A DNA stretch of 64,000 nucleotides from DASUAS01 sp963750045 (GCA_963750045.1 CAVVPD010000003.1:434001-498000); one strand, 5' to 3'; shown: positions 52,742 to 62,155, counted from the first letter of the stretch. Made by a program: numbers and translations. The notes: generated from the letters alone by a model not told the origin.

Positions 52742-55493
52742 GTGCGCGATCTCGCATCGTCCTTCCTCGGTCTCGGGAACGGGGGCACCTTCGCGGCCCT
52801 CGGGCTCGCGCTCGTCCTCATCTACCGCGCGTCGGGCGTCATCAACTTCGCCACCGGCGCCCAGGCGCTCTTCGCCGGCTACACCTACGCCTTCCTGCGC
52901 CAGGGCAAGCTCTTCCTGATCATCCCGGGCCTTCCGACGACGGTGGACCTCAACCACGAGTTCGGCATGCCCGAGGCGCTGGTCATCACGCTGGTGATCT
53001 CGGCGGCGCTCGGCGCGGTGCTCTACGTGCTCGTGTTCCGACCACTGCGCTACGCCCCGCCCCTGGCGAAGGCGGTGGCCTCGCTCGGTGTCCTCGTGGT
53101 GCTGCAGGGCCTGATGTCGGAGCGCATGGGCACGCTCCCGGTGACGGTCGAGGCGATCTATCCGTCGGAGCGTTGGACGTGGCAGGGCCAGTCGGTGCTG
53201 TCGGACCGTGTGTACCTCGCGATCACGATCATCGGCCTGACCCTGGTCATCACCGCGCTCTACCGGTGGACGCGCTTCGGCCTCGACACACGCGCCACTG
53301 CAGAGTCCGAAGCGGGCGCCTACGTGAGCGGGATCTCCCCCGACCGGATCGCGCTCCTGAACTGGATGCTCGCCGGTGCGGTGGTCGGCGCGGCAGGGAT
53401 CCTCATCGCCCCGCTGTCGCCGGTGACGCCGAACACCTACACGCTCTTCGTGGTGCCGGCGCTCGCGGCGGCGGTGGTCGGCCAGTTCCAGCACCCGATC
53501 CCCACCGTGATCGCGGGGATCGCCATCGGCATGATCCAGGCCTGGCTGATCTACCTCTCGGGTCAGCACTCCTGGATGCCCCAGTCGGGCGTGGGCGACA
53601 TGGTGCCGCTCGTCGTGATGCTCATCGCGCTACTGGTCACCAGCCGTGCGGTACCCGAGCGCGGCACGCTCTTACGATCGCACCTCGGACGTGCGCCGCG
53701 TCCACGGTCGTACTTCGTGCCGATCGTCGCCGGCGCGGTCATCGGCACGGTGGCGCTGCTCGTGACCAGCGGTTCGTCGCGCGTCGCGGTGATCACCACG
53801 ATCATCTTCGCGATCATCTCGCTCTCGCTCGTCGTGGTCACGGGGTACGCGGGCCAGGTGTCGCTCGCGCAGCTCGCCCTCGCCGGAGTGGGGGCGTTCA
53901 TGTTGAGCTACCTCTCGGTCGACTGGGGCGTGCCGTTCCCCATCGCGCCGCTGCTCGCGGCGACGGCGGCCGCGGTCGTGGGCGTCCTCGTCGGCCTCCC
54001 CGCGCTCCGCTTGCGGGGGCTGACCCTCGGCGTGGTCACGTTCGCGCTGGCGTTCGGGCTCGAGGCGATCTGGTTCCGCAACGCCGACCTCGTCGAATCG
54101 TTCGGCAACCCCATCGGCAAGCCCGAGGTCTTCGGCATCAACCTCGCTGTCGGCACCGGGAAGGACTTCCCGCGCCTGTCATTCGGGTTCACGTGCCTGG
54201 TCGTCGCCGTCGTCGTCGCCGCCGGCGTGGCGTTCCTGCGACGGAGCTCGCTCGGCTCGGCGATGCTCGCGGTGCGCGCCAACGAACGCTCGGCCGCGGG
54301 CATCGGCGTCAACGTCGTGTTCGTCAAGGTGATCAGCTTCGCCATCGCCTCGTTCATCGCCGGCATCGCCGGCTGCCTCCTCGCGTACCGCCAGGGCATC
54401 ATCACGTGGGAGAGCTTCGCCGCGCTCCTCGGCCTGTCGATCGTGTCGACCGCGTACCTCGCCGGTGTCACCTCGGTCTTCGGCGGCGTGCAGGCCGGCA
54501 TCATCGCCGCCGGCGGCATCGTCTTCTTCCTCCTCAACGAGTGGATCGACCTGAGCGGTGAGGCGTTCATCATCATCAGCGGCGTCCTCGTGATCGTCAC
54601 GCTCATGCGCAACCCCGAGGGCCTCGCCGCCGGCGGCCACGAGCTCGCCGACCGCTTCGCCGCGTGGCGCATGCGCCGTCGAGGCGTCACGGCACCGGCG
54701 CCGGGGACCGCGATCACCGCGCCACCGATCGCACCCGAACGCGTGGCCCCGGGTGCCGACGCCCCGACCGTCCTCGAGGTCGAGCACGTCACCGTGAGGT
54801 ACGGCGTCGTGGTCGCGGTCGACGACCTGTCGTTGCGGGTACCGGAGGGCGGGATCGTCGGGCTCATCGGCCCCAACGGTGCGGGCAAGACCAGCGCGGT
54901 CGACGCGATCACCGGCTTCACCAAGGCGACGGGCGCGGTGCTGCTCGATGGCACCCCGATCGACCGCTTCCGGTCGCACCAACGCGTGCGTCGCGGTCTT
55001 CGCGCGCACCTTCCAGGCGCTCGAGCTGTACGACGACCTCAGCGTCGAGGAAAACGTCAGTGCGGCGACGTACGGGGTGAGGGGCGCGGCCAAGCACGGC
55101 GCGGTGCAGCGCTCGCTCGACCTCGTCGGCATCACCGACCTGCGAGATCGCAACGCCGGCGACCTCAGCCAGGGGCAACGGCAGCTGGTGTCCATCGCCC
55201 GTGCGTGCGCGGCCGAGCCGAAGGTGCTCCTCCTCGACGAGCCGGCTGCGGGGCTCGACACCACCGAGAGCCAGTGGCTCGGCGACCGGATCCGCAACAT
55301 CAGCCTCACCAGGACGGGCATCCTCCTCATCGACCACGACGTCGCGCTCGTGCTCGACGTGTGCGACCACATCTATGTGCTCGACTTCGGGCGCGTCATC
55401 GCCGAAGGCGACCCGGCGGCGATCCGCGCCAACCGCGACGTCGCCGACGCATACCTCGGCCACACCCACGACGCGGCAGCTGCCGGCTCATGA
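52742..55493 (+). CDS. LivH-LivM-LivG fusion: permease/permease/ATPase (frameshifted)
   Basis: One polypeptide of about 917 residues joins two membrane subunits and one ATPase of the branched-chain amino acid transporter family. Residues 1-300 are LivH-like (RASGVINFATGAQALFAGYT), 320-640 LivM-like (VVTGYAGQVSLAQLALAGVG, then ALRLRGLTLGVVTFALAFGL), and 680-917 LivG-like. The ATPase has Walker A GPNGAGKTS, signature LSQGQRQL and Walker B VLLLDEPAAG. One frame change near 55000 hides the ATPase end; removing a T there restores ARTFQALELYDDLSVEENV. GTG 52742 is behind AGGGGAT. Its repaired stop overlaps livF (ATGA). Confidence 0.93.
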
Positions 55494-56209
55494 CCGCCCG
55501 CCTCGAGTCCGCAGGATTGAGCGGCGGCTACGGCACCACCACCGCGTTCCGCGAGCTCGACCTCGCGGTCGAAGGGGGCAGCATCGAAGCGCTCCTCGGC
55601 CCCAACGGCGCGGGCAAGACCACGCTGCTCCTCACCCTCGCCGGATTCCTCCCGCCGCACGCGGGCACGGTCGCCGTCGACGGGGAGCCGCTCAAGACGG
55701 GCCGTCCCGCTCGGGCGAACAAGGCCGGCATGGTGCTCGTCCCCGACAACCGGAACTTGTTCACCACGCTGTCGGTCGAGGACAACCTGCGAGCGGCGTG
55801 TCACCGGGGCGGCCCGTCGCCGCTCGACATGCTCGAAGTGTTCCCGCAACTCGAGGCACGCTGGCACCTGCGAGCCGGGGCCCTCTCCGGCGGTGAACAA
55901 CAGATGCTCGCCATGGCCCGCGCGCTCGTGCAGGAACCGCGAGTGCTCCTCATCGACGAGATGAGCATGGGCCTCGCGCCGCTCGTCGTTGAATCGCTGT
56001 TCGAGACCGTCCGCAAGATCGCCCACGACCACGGTTGTGCGGTGCTGCTGGTCGAGCAGCACGTCCATCTGGCGCTCACCGTCGCCGACCGCGCTGCGGT
56101 GCTCAACCGTGGCTCGATCGTGCTCCGCGGCGCGGCGTCAGAACTTCTCGCAGACGCTCCCCGACTCGAAGCTGCGTACCTCGGTTCGCTCGAACCGATG
56201 GAGCACTGA
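55490..56209 (+). CDS. livF: Branched-chain amino acid-type ABC transporter ATPase (LivF)
   Basis: A 239-residue ATPase: Walker A LLGPNGAGKTTLL, Q-loop LVPDNRNLFTTLSVEDNL (N in place of Q), signature LSGGEQQMLAMARAL, Walker B RVLLIDEMSMGLAP and H-loop LLVEQHVHLAL. Length is standard. The ATG overlaps the stop of the permease-ATPase fusion. It is the second nucleotide-binding subunit of this importer. It is followed by a ligase remnant that has its own ribosome site. Confidence 0.94.
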   Translation: MTARLESAGLSGGYGTTTAFRELDLAVEGGSIEALLGPNGAGKTTLLLTLAGFLPPHAGTVAVDGEPLKTGRPARANKAGMVLVPDNRNLFTTLSVEDNLRAACHRGGPSPLDMLEVFPQLEARWHLRAGALSGGEQQMLAMARALVQEPRVLLIDEMSMGLAPLVVESLFETVRKIAHDHGCAVLLVEQHVHLALTVADRAAVLNRGSIVLRGAASELLADAPRLEAAYLGSLEPMEH

Positions 56210-56216
56210 AGGAATC

Positions 56217-56669
56217 ATGTCCGTGGCGGACGAAGCAGCGCCCACCAACGTGCACCGCTTGCGTGAGCTCACTGCGATGACCGACGACGGCTTCGGCACC
56301 GTCGGCGACATGGGCTACCTCGACGCCGACGACTACCTCCACCTCGTCGACCGGCGCGTCGACCTCATCATCACGGGCGGCGCCAACGTGTTCCCGGCCG
56401 AAGTCGAAGCAGCGCTGAGCGACCACCAGAAGATCGCCGACGTCGTCGTCGTCGGACTCGAGGACGCCGAGTGGGGCCGCCGAGTGCACGCCATCATCGC
56501 CCCGGCCGATCCCGCTGACCCGCCGACCTTCGATGAGATGAAGGAGTACACCAAGAGTCGTCTGCTCCCGTACAAGATGCCGAAGTCGATCTTGATCGTC
56601 GACGCGATCCCGCGCAGCGAGGCGATGAAGGTCAACCGCGGACGACTGGTCGAAGCCCGCGGTGGGTGA
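56217..56669 (+). CDS. AMP-dependent ligase C-terminal domain, internally deleted protein
   Basis: 150 codons. After about 22 residues (MSVADEAAPTNVHRLRELT) the protein goes straight into the C-terminal part of an acyl-CoA synthetase: GTVGDMGYLDADDYLHLVDR, the hinge RRVDLIITGGANVFPAEVEA and the catalytic-lysine region PRSEAMKVNRGRL. The AMP-binding N-terminal 350 residues are missing. The frame is open and a GAAGGA site precedes ATG 56217, so a short protein may be made, but it cannot adenylate. Most likely an in-frame internal deletion of a ligase gene. Confidence 0.75.
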   Translation: MSVADEAAPTNVHRLRELTAMTDDGFGTVGDMGYLDADDYLHLVDRRVDLIITGGANVFPAEVEAALSDHQKIADVVVVGLEDAEWGRRVHAIIAPADPADPPTFDEMKEYTKSRLLPYKMPKSILIVDAIPRSEAMKVNRGRLVEARGG

Positions 56670-56738
56670 CGTGCACAGCACGACGAGGCTCCCTACGTTC
56701 CGCGGGTCGTGCGAAGCCACGAGTACCTTGGCTCAGCC

Positions 56739-57320
56739 ATGAGCACCGCACGGGGTCCGGCGAGCCGTGAGGCGGTGCTCGACGTCGTGGTGGAGCTCCT
56801 CGAGGAACGCGGCTACGACTCGGTCCACGTGCGCGAGGTCGCCAAGCGCGCCCGCACGTCGTCGAAGACGATCTACAAGACGTACGAGTCGCGCGACGAC
56901 CTGATCGTCTCCGCGCTCGAACGCTGGATGGCGACTTCCATGTACGCGAACTTCGAGATGCCGCTGCCCGACGACTCGCTCCCCGACAGCCTCCTGCACA
57001 CACTCCGCGCGATCTTTGAACCCTGGGAGCGGCACCCTCGCATGCTCGAGGCGTGGTACCGAACCCTCGCGGTCGCCGATCACCAGCGCCTCTCGATGCA
57101 GGGTGTCGCCGAAGCCCGCCGCGTCGGCGACCCACTGCTCGCTCGGGAGGACCCAACGTTCGCTCGCGACCTCGAGGACGTCCTCCTGAACGTCGTCTTC
57201 GGGCTCATCAGCCGCTTCGTGCATGGCGAGATCGCCATCACCGAGATCCTGCCCATGCTCGAGCGCGCGGTCGTCCGACTGACTACGGGCGCACCCGCCA
57301 AGGGGTTCCTCCCCCAGTAG
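56739..57320 (+). CDS. TetR-family transcriptional regulator
   Basis: A 193-residue regulator. The DNA-binding part is SREAVLDVVVELLEERGYDS, VREVAKRARTSSKTIYKTYE and SRDDLIVSALERWMATSMYA; the rest is helical, with EPWERHPRMLEAWYRTLAVA typical of regulators of lipid or sterol genes. The start ATG 56739 gives a normal N-terminus, with no clear ribosome site. It follows the ligase remnant by 69 bp and probably controls the transporter or the ligase region. The ligand is unknown. Confidence 0.9.
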   Translation: MSTARGPASREAVLDVVVELLEERGYDSVHVREVAKRARTSSKTIYKTYESRDDLIVSALERWMATSMYANFEMPLPDDSLPDSLLHTLRAIFEPWERHPRMLEAWYRTLAVADHQRLSMQGVAEARRVGDPLLAREDPTFARDLEDVLLNVVFGLISRFVHGEIAITEILPMLERAVVRLTTGAPAKGFLPQ

Positions 57321-57345
57321 GACCGACACGCGAGAGCCGCTCACC

Positions 57346-57519
57346 GTGGTCGACCTCGGCCTCACCGACCGACAGCGCGCCGAGATCGCCGCCGAGTGCG
57401 ACGTGGTCGTGCCCGGCGGCGATGCCCTCCATCCTTGGCTCGTCATGCCCCTGGTGTTCCACACGGTTCCCCCAGGCGTGACGGTCTCTGTCGACTCGGA
57501 CATCATCGTGACGGGCTGA
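57346..57519 (+). pseudogene. Short frame, possible glycosyltransferase remnant
   Basis: 57 codons, VVDLGLTDRQRAEIAAECDV to VTVSVDSDIIVTG. The end TVSVDSDIIVTG looks like the strand and DxD motif of a GT-A glycosyltransferase, which is then cut off by a stop. No start site is evident. I see no supported gene from 57520 to 57856. Confidence 0.35.
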
Positions 57520-57856
57520 CTCGACGACATCGCCGAGCGCGCGCCGTGAGGTGCGCTCGCGCCCGTGACGTGTGCGCGCTCGCGGACCGCTTCGCCGTGC
57601 GTCGGAGGCGCGCACGGCATTGCCGCGCACGGCATACCTCACCGGCCTGCGACGTTTGCTGACCGGCGACGACGTCGCGATCCGCACCGCGGAACCGCTC
57701 GCGAACTTGCTCGCGCCCGGCGTCCGCGGCAGAGCATCACTGCACCTCCACACGGCCGTCACCGCCCTCCGGGCGCGGCTGCGCTCAGCTCGCACCTGAG
57801 GTCCTTCACCCGGTTGGGGTGATGCGCCGGCCCGCCGTAGCCGGTTCACTCGACGG

Positions 57857-57982
57857 ATGACGAACGCATCGGTCTTCGACGTCGCGTCCTCCTACGTCAA
57901 CAACGAGCGCTCGTCGTTCCAGGCGGCAGCGGAAGACTTCCAGGACTCGTCACAGGAGTGGCGGCGCCTAGGGGGCGGATGA
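57857..57982 (+). pseudogene. Short frame, possibly the 5' end of a lost gene
   Basis: 41 codons, MTNASVFDVASSYVNNERSS to FQDSSQEWRRLGGG, then a stop. The N-terminus looks like a soluble leader that would precede a membrane protein (EWRRL before a helix), but the following part is absent. No firm family match. It precedes the third tRNA-derived repeat by 150 bp. Confidence 0.3.
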
Positions 57983-58130
57983 TTCCCTCACCCGCTATGC
58001 GATCCGACCCTCCGTCGTTTCAGTGTTCGCGGCGGCGGTCGACGAGTCCGCCAGTCATCTCCGTCCAAGAATTCACCGAAGAAGCATGCGGAGATCAGGG
58101 CGAATGGGCGGAGACTCATCGAGGGGGTTG

Positions 58131-58182
58131 AGGTCCTGGTGTCCGCAAGGACGTGGGAGTTCGAGTCTCTCCCCGCTCGCAC
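58131..58182 (+). repeat. tRNA-Leu-derived repeat, partial copy 3
   Basis: 52 bp that match the tRNA-like end of copies 1 and 2 (AGGTCCTGGTGTCCGCAAGG onward), with a 2-base insertion in the T-arm. The bases before it, GGGGGTTGAGGTCC, would give anticodon GAG, a different leucine isoacceptor. The upstream part shared by copies 1 and 2 is absent. No complete tRNA can be folded. Confidence 0.7.
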
Positions 58183-58333
58183 CCCTTCAGCGCGGCGGGC
58201 TGGAGGCGAGCGGGCCTTCTCCGGGAACCCGCCGCTCAGGTCGCGCCGAGGACGTGTCGACAACCACAGCGACCGATGAACGCGAGCAGATGGTGCAGAC
58301 GCGTCGGCAGCGGCTGTGGACACCGGAGGTGCC

Positions 58334-58927
58334 GTGCGCGCGACGTTCCAGGATCGCCCGGGGCTGGTTACCCTGCAAGGGATGCTGCGGAGCTTTGACC
58401 CACGCACGGATGAACACTGTCAACGCGTCGCGGCAGTCGCTGAGGCACTTGGGGCGAAACTGCTGGTCACGGGAATCGAGCGTGAGGCGGTCGTGTGGGC
58501 CGCTCGCCTCCACGATCTCGGCAAGGTGGGTGTCCCCCCCTCGGTGCTCGCGAAGCGCGAGCCCCTGACCGAGTCAGACTGGGCGGACCTGAGACGCCAT
58601 CCCGCAACGGGTGCGGAGCTGGTCCTTGCGCTGTCGCCCCGGTCGGGCGCGATCGCCGACGGAATCCGCGGTCATCACGAGCGGTGGAACGGGTCTGGAT
58701 ATCCCGATCGGCTTGCCGGCCAGGACATTCCGATGATTGCGCGGATCCTCGGTGCGGCGGACACGTTCGACGCGATGACCCATCGGCGGTCGTATCGGAG
58801 CTTCGTGTTCTCTGCCGACGAAGCCGTAACCGAGATCGCAGCCGGTGCAGGATCGTTGTTCGATCCGAGGGTCGTCGACGCGCTGGTCGAGCTCGGTCTC
58901 TCCGGTCGCCTCGCCCCCGCCGCCTGA
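58334..58927 (+). CDS. HD-GYP domain phosphodiesterase
   Basis: A protein of about 197 residues that is almost only an HD-GYP domain, which hydrolyses cyclic di-GMP to GMP. Metal and signature motifs are DEHCQRVA, ARLHDLGKVGVP, RRHPATGAELV, IRGHHERWNGSGYPDRLAGQ (HHExxxGxGYP) and ILGAADTFDAMTHRRSYR. GTG 58334 is preceded by GGAGG. No sensor or membrane part is present. It converges with the glycosyltransferase gene (22 bp apart), next to a GGDEF enzyme, which suggests that it turns off the same signal. Confidence 0.92.
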   Translation: MRATFQDRPGLVTLQGMLRSFDPRTDEHCQRVAAVAEALGAKLLVTGIEREAVVWAARLHDLGKVGVPPSVLAKREPLTESDWADLRRHPATGAELVLALSPRSGAIADGIRGHHERWNGSGYPDRLAGQDIPMIARILGAADTFDAMTHRRSYRSFVFSADEAVTEIAAGAGSLFDPRVVDALVELGLSGRLAPAA

Positions 58928-58949
58928 CCCTCCGACGGCGCGGTCGGCG

Positions 58950-60362
58950 CTACTTCCAGCGTCGGGTGACGCCGAGCAGCTCCTGGCGGTATCCGTTGAG
59001 GGACGCGATCGAACAGAGTGCCTGGTAGCCGGTCATGAACGCGAGATAGCCGACGCGGTTCCGGCGGACGTGGAGGTCGAGTGGAGCGAAGACGCGTCGG
59101 CTCTGGTAGCTGCGGAGCCCGCCGTAGACGCTGAGGGTGATGGGGAGCACGAGGAGCGTCCAGGCCGAGACGATGATGGGAACGCCGACGAGGAACAGGA
59201 TCACGCCCGGGAGCCAGATGAGGGCGTAGCCGATGTCGAGGAGCGGGATGAAGAGGTCGATGCCGGCGATGACTCGTGAGAGCGGTCGACGCTGGCGCCA
59301 CGGCGGGACGGCTCGGAACGCTTCGAACATCCCGCGTGCCCATCGTGCGCGTTGGCGCATGAAGCCTCGGAGGTCGCCGGGCACTTCGGTGAACGCGACG
59401 GCGGTGGGTTCGGTGAAGATGCGGTGTCCGTCTTCCATCAGCTGCCAGGTCACGACGATGTCTTCACCGATGGCGTCGGGCCAGCCGCCGACGCGACGGA
59501 CATCTTCGGTGCGGTAGATCGAGAACGCGCCCTGGGCGACGAGCGTGGACTGGTAGAGGCCTTGCATGCGTTTCACGGCGGCGATCCCGAGGTAGTAATC
59601 CCATTCCTGCATCCTGGTGAGCAGGTTGGAACGGGAGTTCTTCACCAGGACCGCGCCCGCGACCGCGACCGTGTCGGAAGGGGCCGACTCGAGACGCGAC
59701 ACGAGGCGGCGAAGAGCTTGAGGGTGCGGGAGCGTATCGGCATCGAGGGTGACGACGTACGGGGTCGTCACCGAGCGCAACGCGGTGTTGAGGGTGTGGG
59801 CCTTCCCGGGTGTCGCTTCGTGCGTCACGAGGAGCTCGACGTGGAGCTCGCGCGCGGTCGCGAGTGCCCTTTCGACGGTCCGATCGGTCGATCCGTTGTC
59901 GGCGAGGATCACCGTGAGCGGTCCGTCGTAGTCGCAGGTCACCGCGTAGCGGATCGTTTCCGCGATGCCGTCTTCCTCGTTCCTGGCCGCGATGACCATG
60001 GTCAATGCGGTCGTCGGGTGCGCGACCAGGAGGGGCGGCTGACGGTCGAGCAGCAACGACAGCGCGAGGAACGCGACGAGCATGCCGGGCAGGTATGCGA
60101 CCAGGGCGATGACGGTCCACGCGCCGACGGGCCCGATGACTGCCGCGAGGTCCGCGTGCCAGGCGAGCGACAACCAGACCGAGAGCCCGACCCACGCGGC
60201 GGTGCCGACGACGGCAATCCCGAACTTCGCGCCGACCGGAACATAGAACCGTCGGCCGCGCCGTTTGGAAGATGCGGGGACGCGGCGAACCGGCCGGGGC
60301 GGGACGGCCCGCGGGTCCGGGTTCGGCTCCAGTCGGGGACTGGGCTCCGTGCGCGTGTTCAC
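58950..60362 (-). CDS. Processive family 2 glycosyltransferase (membrane)
   Basis: A 470-residue BcsA/IcaA-like enzyme that makes a surface polysaccharide from a nucleotide sugar. There are two N-terminal helices (about 45-110), then the GT-A domain with MVIAARNEEDGIAETIRYA, the DADT motif, EDIVVTWQLMEDGHRIFTEP and the processive motif QRARW, and about four C-terminal helices. No PilZ domain is present. The GTG at 60362 overlaps the stop of the GGDEF gene (GTGA), so both are made together. The product could be a beta-glucan or a poly-N-acetylglucosamine-like polymer. Confidence 0.92.
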   Translation of the reverse strand: MNTRTEPSPRLEPNPDPRAVPPRPVRRVPASSKRRGRRFYVPVGAKFGIAVVGTAAWVGLSVWLSLAWHADLAAVIGPVGAWTVIALVAYLPGMLVAFLALSLLLDRQPPLLVAHPTTALTMVIAARNEEDGIAETIRYAVTCDYDGPLTVILADNGSTDRTVERALATARELHVELLVTHEATPGKAHTLNTALRSVTTPYVVTLDADTLPHPQALRRLVSRLESAPSDTVAVAGAVLVKNSRSNLLTRMQEWDYYLGIAAVKRMQGLYQSTLVAQGAFSIYRTEDVRRVGGWPDAIGEDIVVTWQLMEDGHRIFTEPTAVAFTEVPGDLRGFMRQRARWARGMFEAFRAVPPWRQRRPLSRVIAGIDLFIPLLDIGYALIWLPGVILFLVGVPIIVSAWTLLVLPITLSVYGGLRSYQSRRVFAPLDLHVRRNRVGYLAFMTGYQALCSIASLNGYRQELLGVTRRWK

Positions 60363-62155
60363 GCCCCGTCGATTGCGGGTGGTGAAGTCGACGAAGTGTG
60401 CGATTCGGCGTTGATGATGCTGCCGGGATCGTTGGGGACGAGCACGCCCGGCGCGCCCGAGACGACGACCTGATCACGACCGCCCGCCTTGGCGAGCAGC
60501 AGCGCAGCGTCGGCCGCGTCGACCGTTTCGCTGAAGGTGTTGGAGATGGACGATTCGGCCACACCGATGCTGACGGTGAACTCGGGGCCCTGGCCGTCGC
60601 GGATGGCGGCGGCGAGTCGGTCGCGGACACGTTCCATCACGAGGATGGCGTCGCCGAGTTCGCAGTTCGGGAGCACGACCACGAATTCCTCACCGCCGTA
60701 GCGAGCGGGAATGTCCGACGGGCGGACGCTGTCGCGCAACACTCGGGCGAACAGCTTCAGGGCACGGTCGCCGGCGTCGTGGCCGTGGACGTCATTGAGG
60801 ATCTTGAAGTGGTCGAGGTCCGCGTACGCCGCGACATAGGTTCCGTCGTCGTCGACGAGGTCTTGTGCCGCGGCCTCGAGACTGCGCCGGTTCAACAGCC
60901 CGGTGAGCGGGTCGGTCTTGGCTTGCATCTCGGACCGGGCGAACGCGCGCAGCATGCTGACCCGCTCGCCGGTACGCCGGGCGACGAGCTCGAGCGTCGC
61001 GATGGTGGTCTCGGTGGGGACCTGGCGCTCCGGGGCAGTTGCGTGCATCACGCCCATGGCCCGTCCCGCGATGTTGACGGGAAGACACACCGCGCAACAC
61101 GCGTCCCCGGTTCGGTTCTTGAGGTACGGGCACGCGTCGAGCGCAGTGCTGCTCTCGAAGACCTGGGGCTGTCCGTGGATGGCAGCAGGACATTCGGTCG
61201 GCGACGCCACGGAACACCCAGCTGCCGGCCCCATGTTCGAGCTGACGACCCGATGGAGATGCGCACGGCTCGAGTCGGCGGCGAGCAGCTCCATGCTGAG
61301 GTGCGGTTCCGAGGTCACGATCGCGTCGCGGGCGAGCTCGAAGACGTCTTGTTCGCTCGCGGCCATTTCGAGCGCCCGGTGCAGGCGGGTCTCGAGCTCG
61401 TTGTGAAATGACTGCGATGCGCTCCGATGTACATCGCGTCGAAGTGCGCGCACCGCGAGCAGTCCGACGACGAGCAGCACGAGCAGCGCGAGCCCCGAAG
61501 CCACGAGCAACTGGGTGCGGGCGGTCGCGGCCGCTGAGAGCGCCTCGTGCACCGCACCCGCGATCTGCTTGGCATACATGCCCTGCAGCGTGAGCAAGAC
61601 GCTCTCGACATCGAGCTGGAGCACCGCAACTTGTGAAATCTGGGCTGCTGACGCCTCGCCGCCACCGAGGAAGACCACGCTCCGGTCGGTGACTGTTGTG
61701 AGGAGCTTCTCGAACCGGGCCTGGAGCGCCTTCTCGCCCGGAAGGCCGGCGGAATCCTTGCGGTACGAGTCGAAGTCGCTCTGGTACTGCGACGACGCGC
61801 CGGCCAGGGCTCCGATCGCGACCGAACGCTCGCCGGGCGGGAGCAACAGCGCGGTCTGGAACCGCGACGAAGTTGACGCGAAACCTCGCTCCGCGTTGTG
61901 CAGATGACCCGACGCGACGAGCAGCCGGGACTCGGCGCGAGCGAGCGGTTCCTGCACCGCGGTCAGGTGCGTCAACGTGATGCCCACGACGGCGCAGCCC
62001 ATCACGACAGTGATCACCAGCAGCGCCAGGAGTTGACGGTGTGACGGACGGAAGAAGCTGAGCACCCTCGAGCGACGTGAGCTGCCCGGGGTCGGGTCGA
62101 TCGCGACTTCTGCCTCCACATCACAGCCATCGGCACCCTGGGACCGCCGAGGTAG
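60359..62155 (-). CDS. Membrane GGDEF diguanylate cyclase
   Basis: A protein of about 598 residues with an N-terminal membrane helix (LLALLVITVVMGCAVVGITL), an outside sensor of about 170 residues, a second helix (LLVASGLALLVLLVVGLLAV), a GAF-like cytoplasmic domain with many cysteines and a C-terminal GGDEF domain. The active site is RYGGEEFVVVLP; the product-inhibition site RPSD lies five residues before it. It makes cyclic di-GMP. The start is uncertain: GTG 62155 is the best guess, GTG 62221 is possible; upstream lies the P450 gene. Translation is coupled to the glycosyltransferase. Confidence 0.92.
   Translation of the reverse strand, partial: LPRRSQGADGCDVEAEVAIDPTPGSSRRSRVLSFFRPSHRQLLALLVITVVMGCAVVGITLTHLTAVQEPLARAESRLLVASGHLHNAERGFASTSSRFQTALLLPPGERSVAIGALAGASSQYQSDFDSYRKDSAGLPGEKALQARFEKLLTTVTDRSVVFLGGGEASAAQISQVAVLQLDVESVLLTLQGMYAKQIAGAVHEALSAAATARTQLLVASGLALLVLLVVGLLAVRALRRDVHRSASQSFHNELETRLHRALEMAASEQDVFELARDAIVTSEPHLSMELLAADSSRAHLHRVVSSNMGPAAGCSVASPTECPAAIHGQPQVFESSTALDACPYLKNRTGDACCAVCLPVNIAGRAMGVMHATAPERQVPTETTIATLELVARRTGERVSMLRAFARSEMQAKTDPLTGLLNRRSLEAAAQDLVDDDGTYVAAYADLDHFKILNDVHGHDAGDRALKLFARVLRDSVRPSDIPARYGGEEFVVVLPNCELGDAILVMERVRDRLAAAIRDGQGPEFTVSIGVAESSISNTFSETVDAADAALLLAKAGGRDQVVVSGAPGVLVPNDPGSIINAESHTSSTSPPAIDGA

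Noticed and set aside
51162..52757. A 531-codon minus-strand frame over the binding-protein gene and repeat copy 2
   Set aside because: Antisense shadow; the end SGETRTPTSL is a known kind of false peptide that arises opposite tRNA-Leu sequences.
52742..56209. A single 1155-codon protein joining LivH, LivM, LivG and LivF
   Set aside because: The frame passes through non-coding translation after about 55000. The LivG end lies in another frame, and LivF has its own start at 55490.
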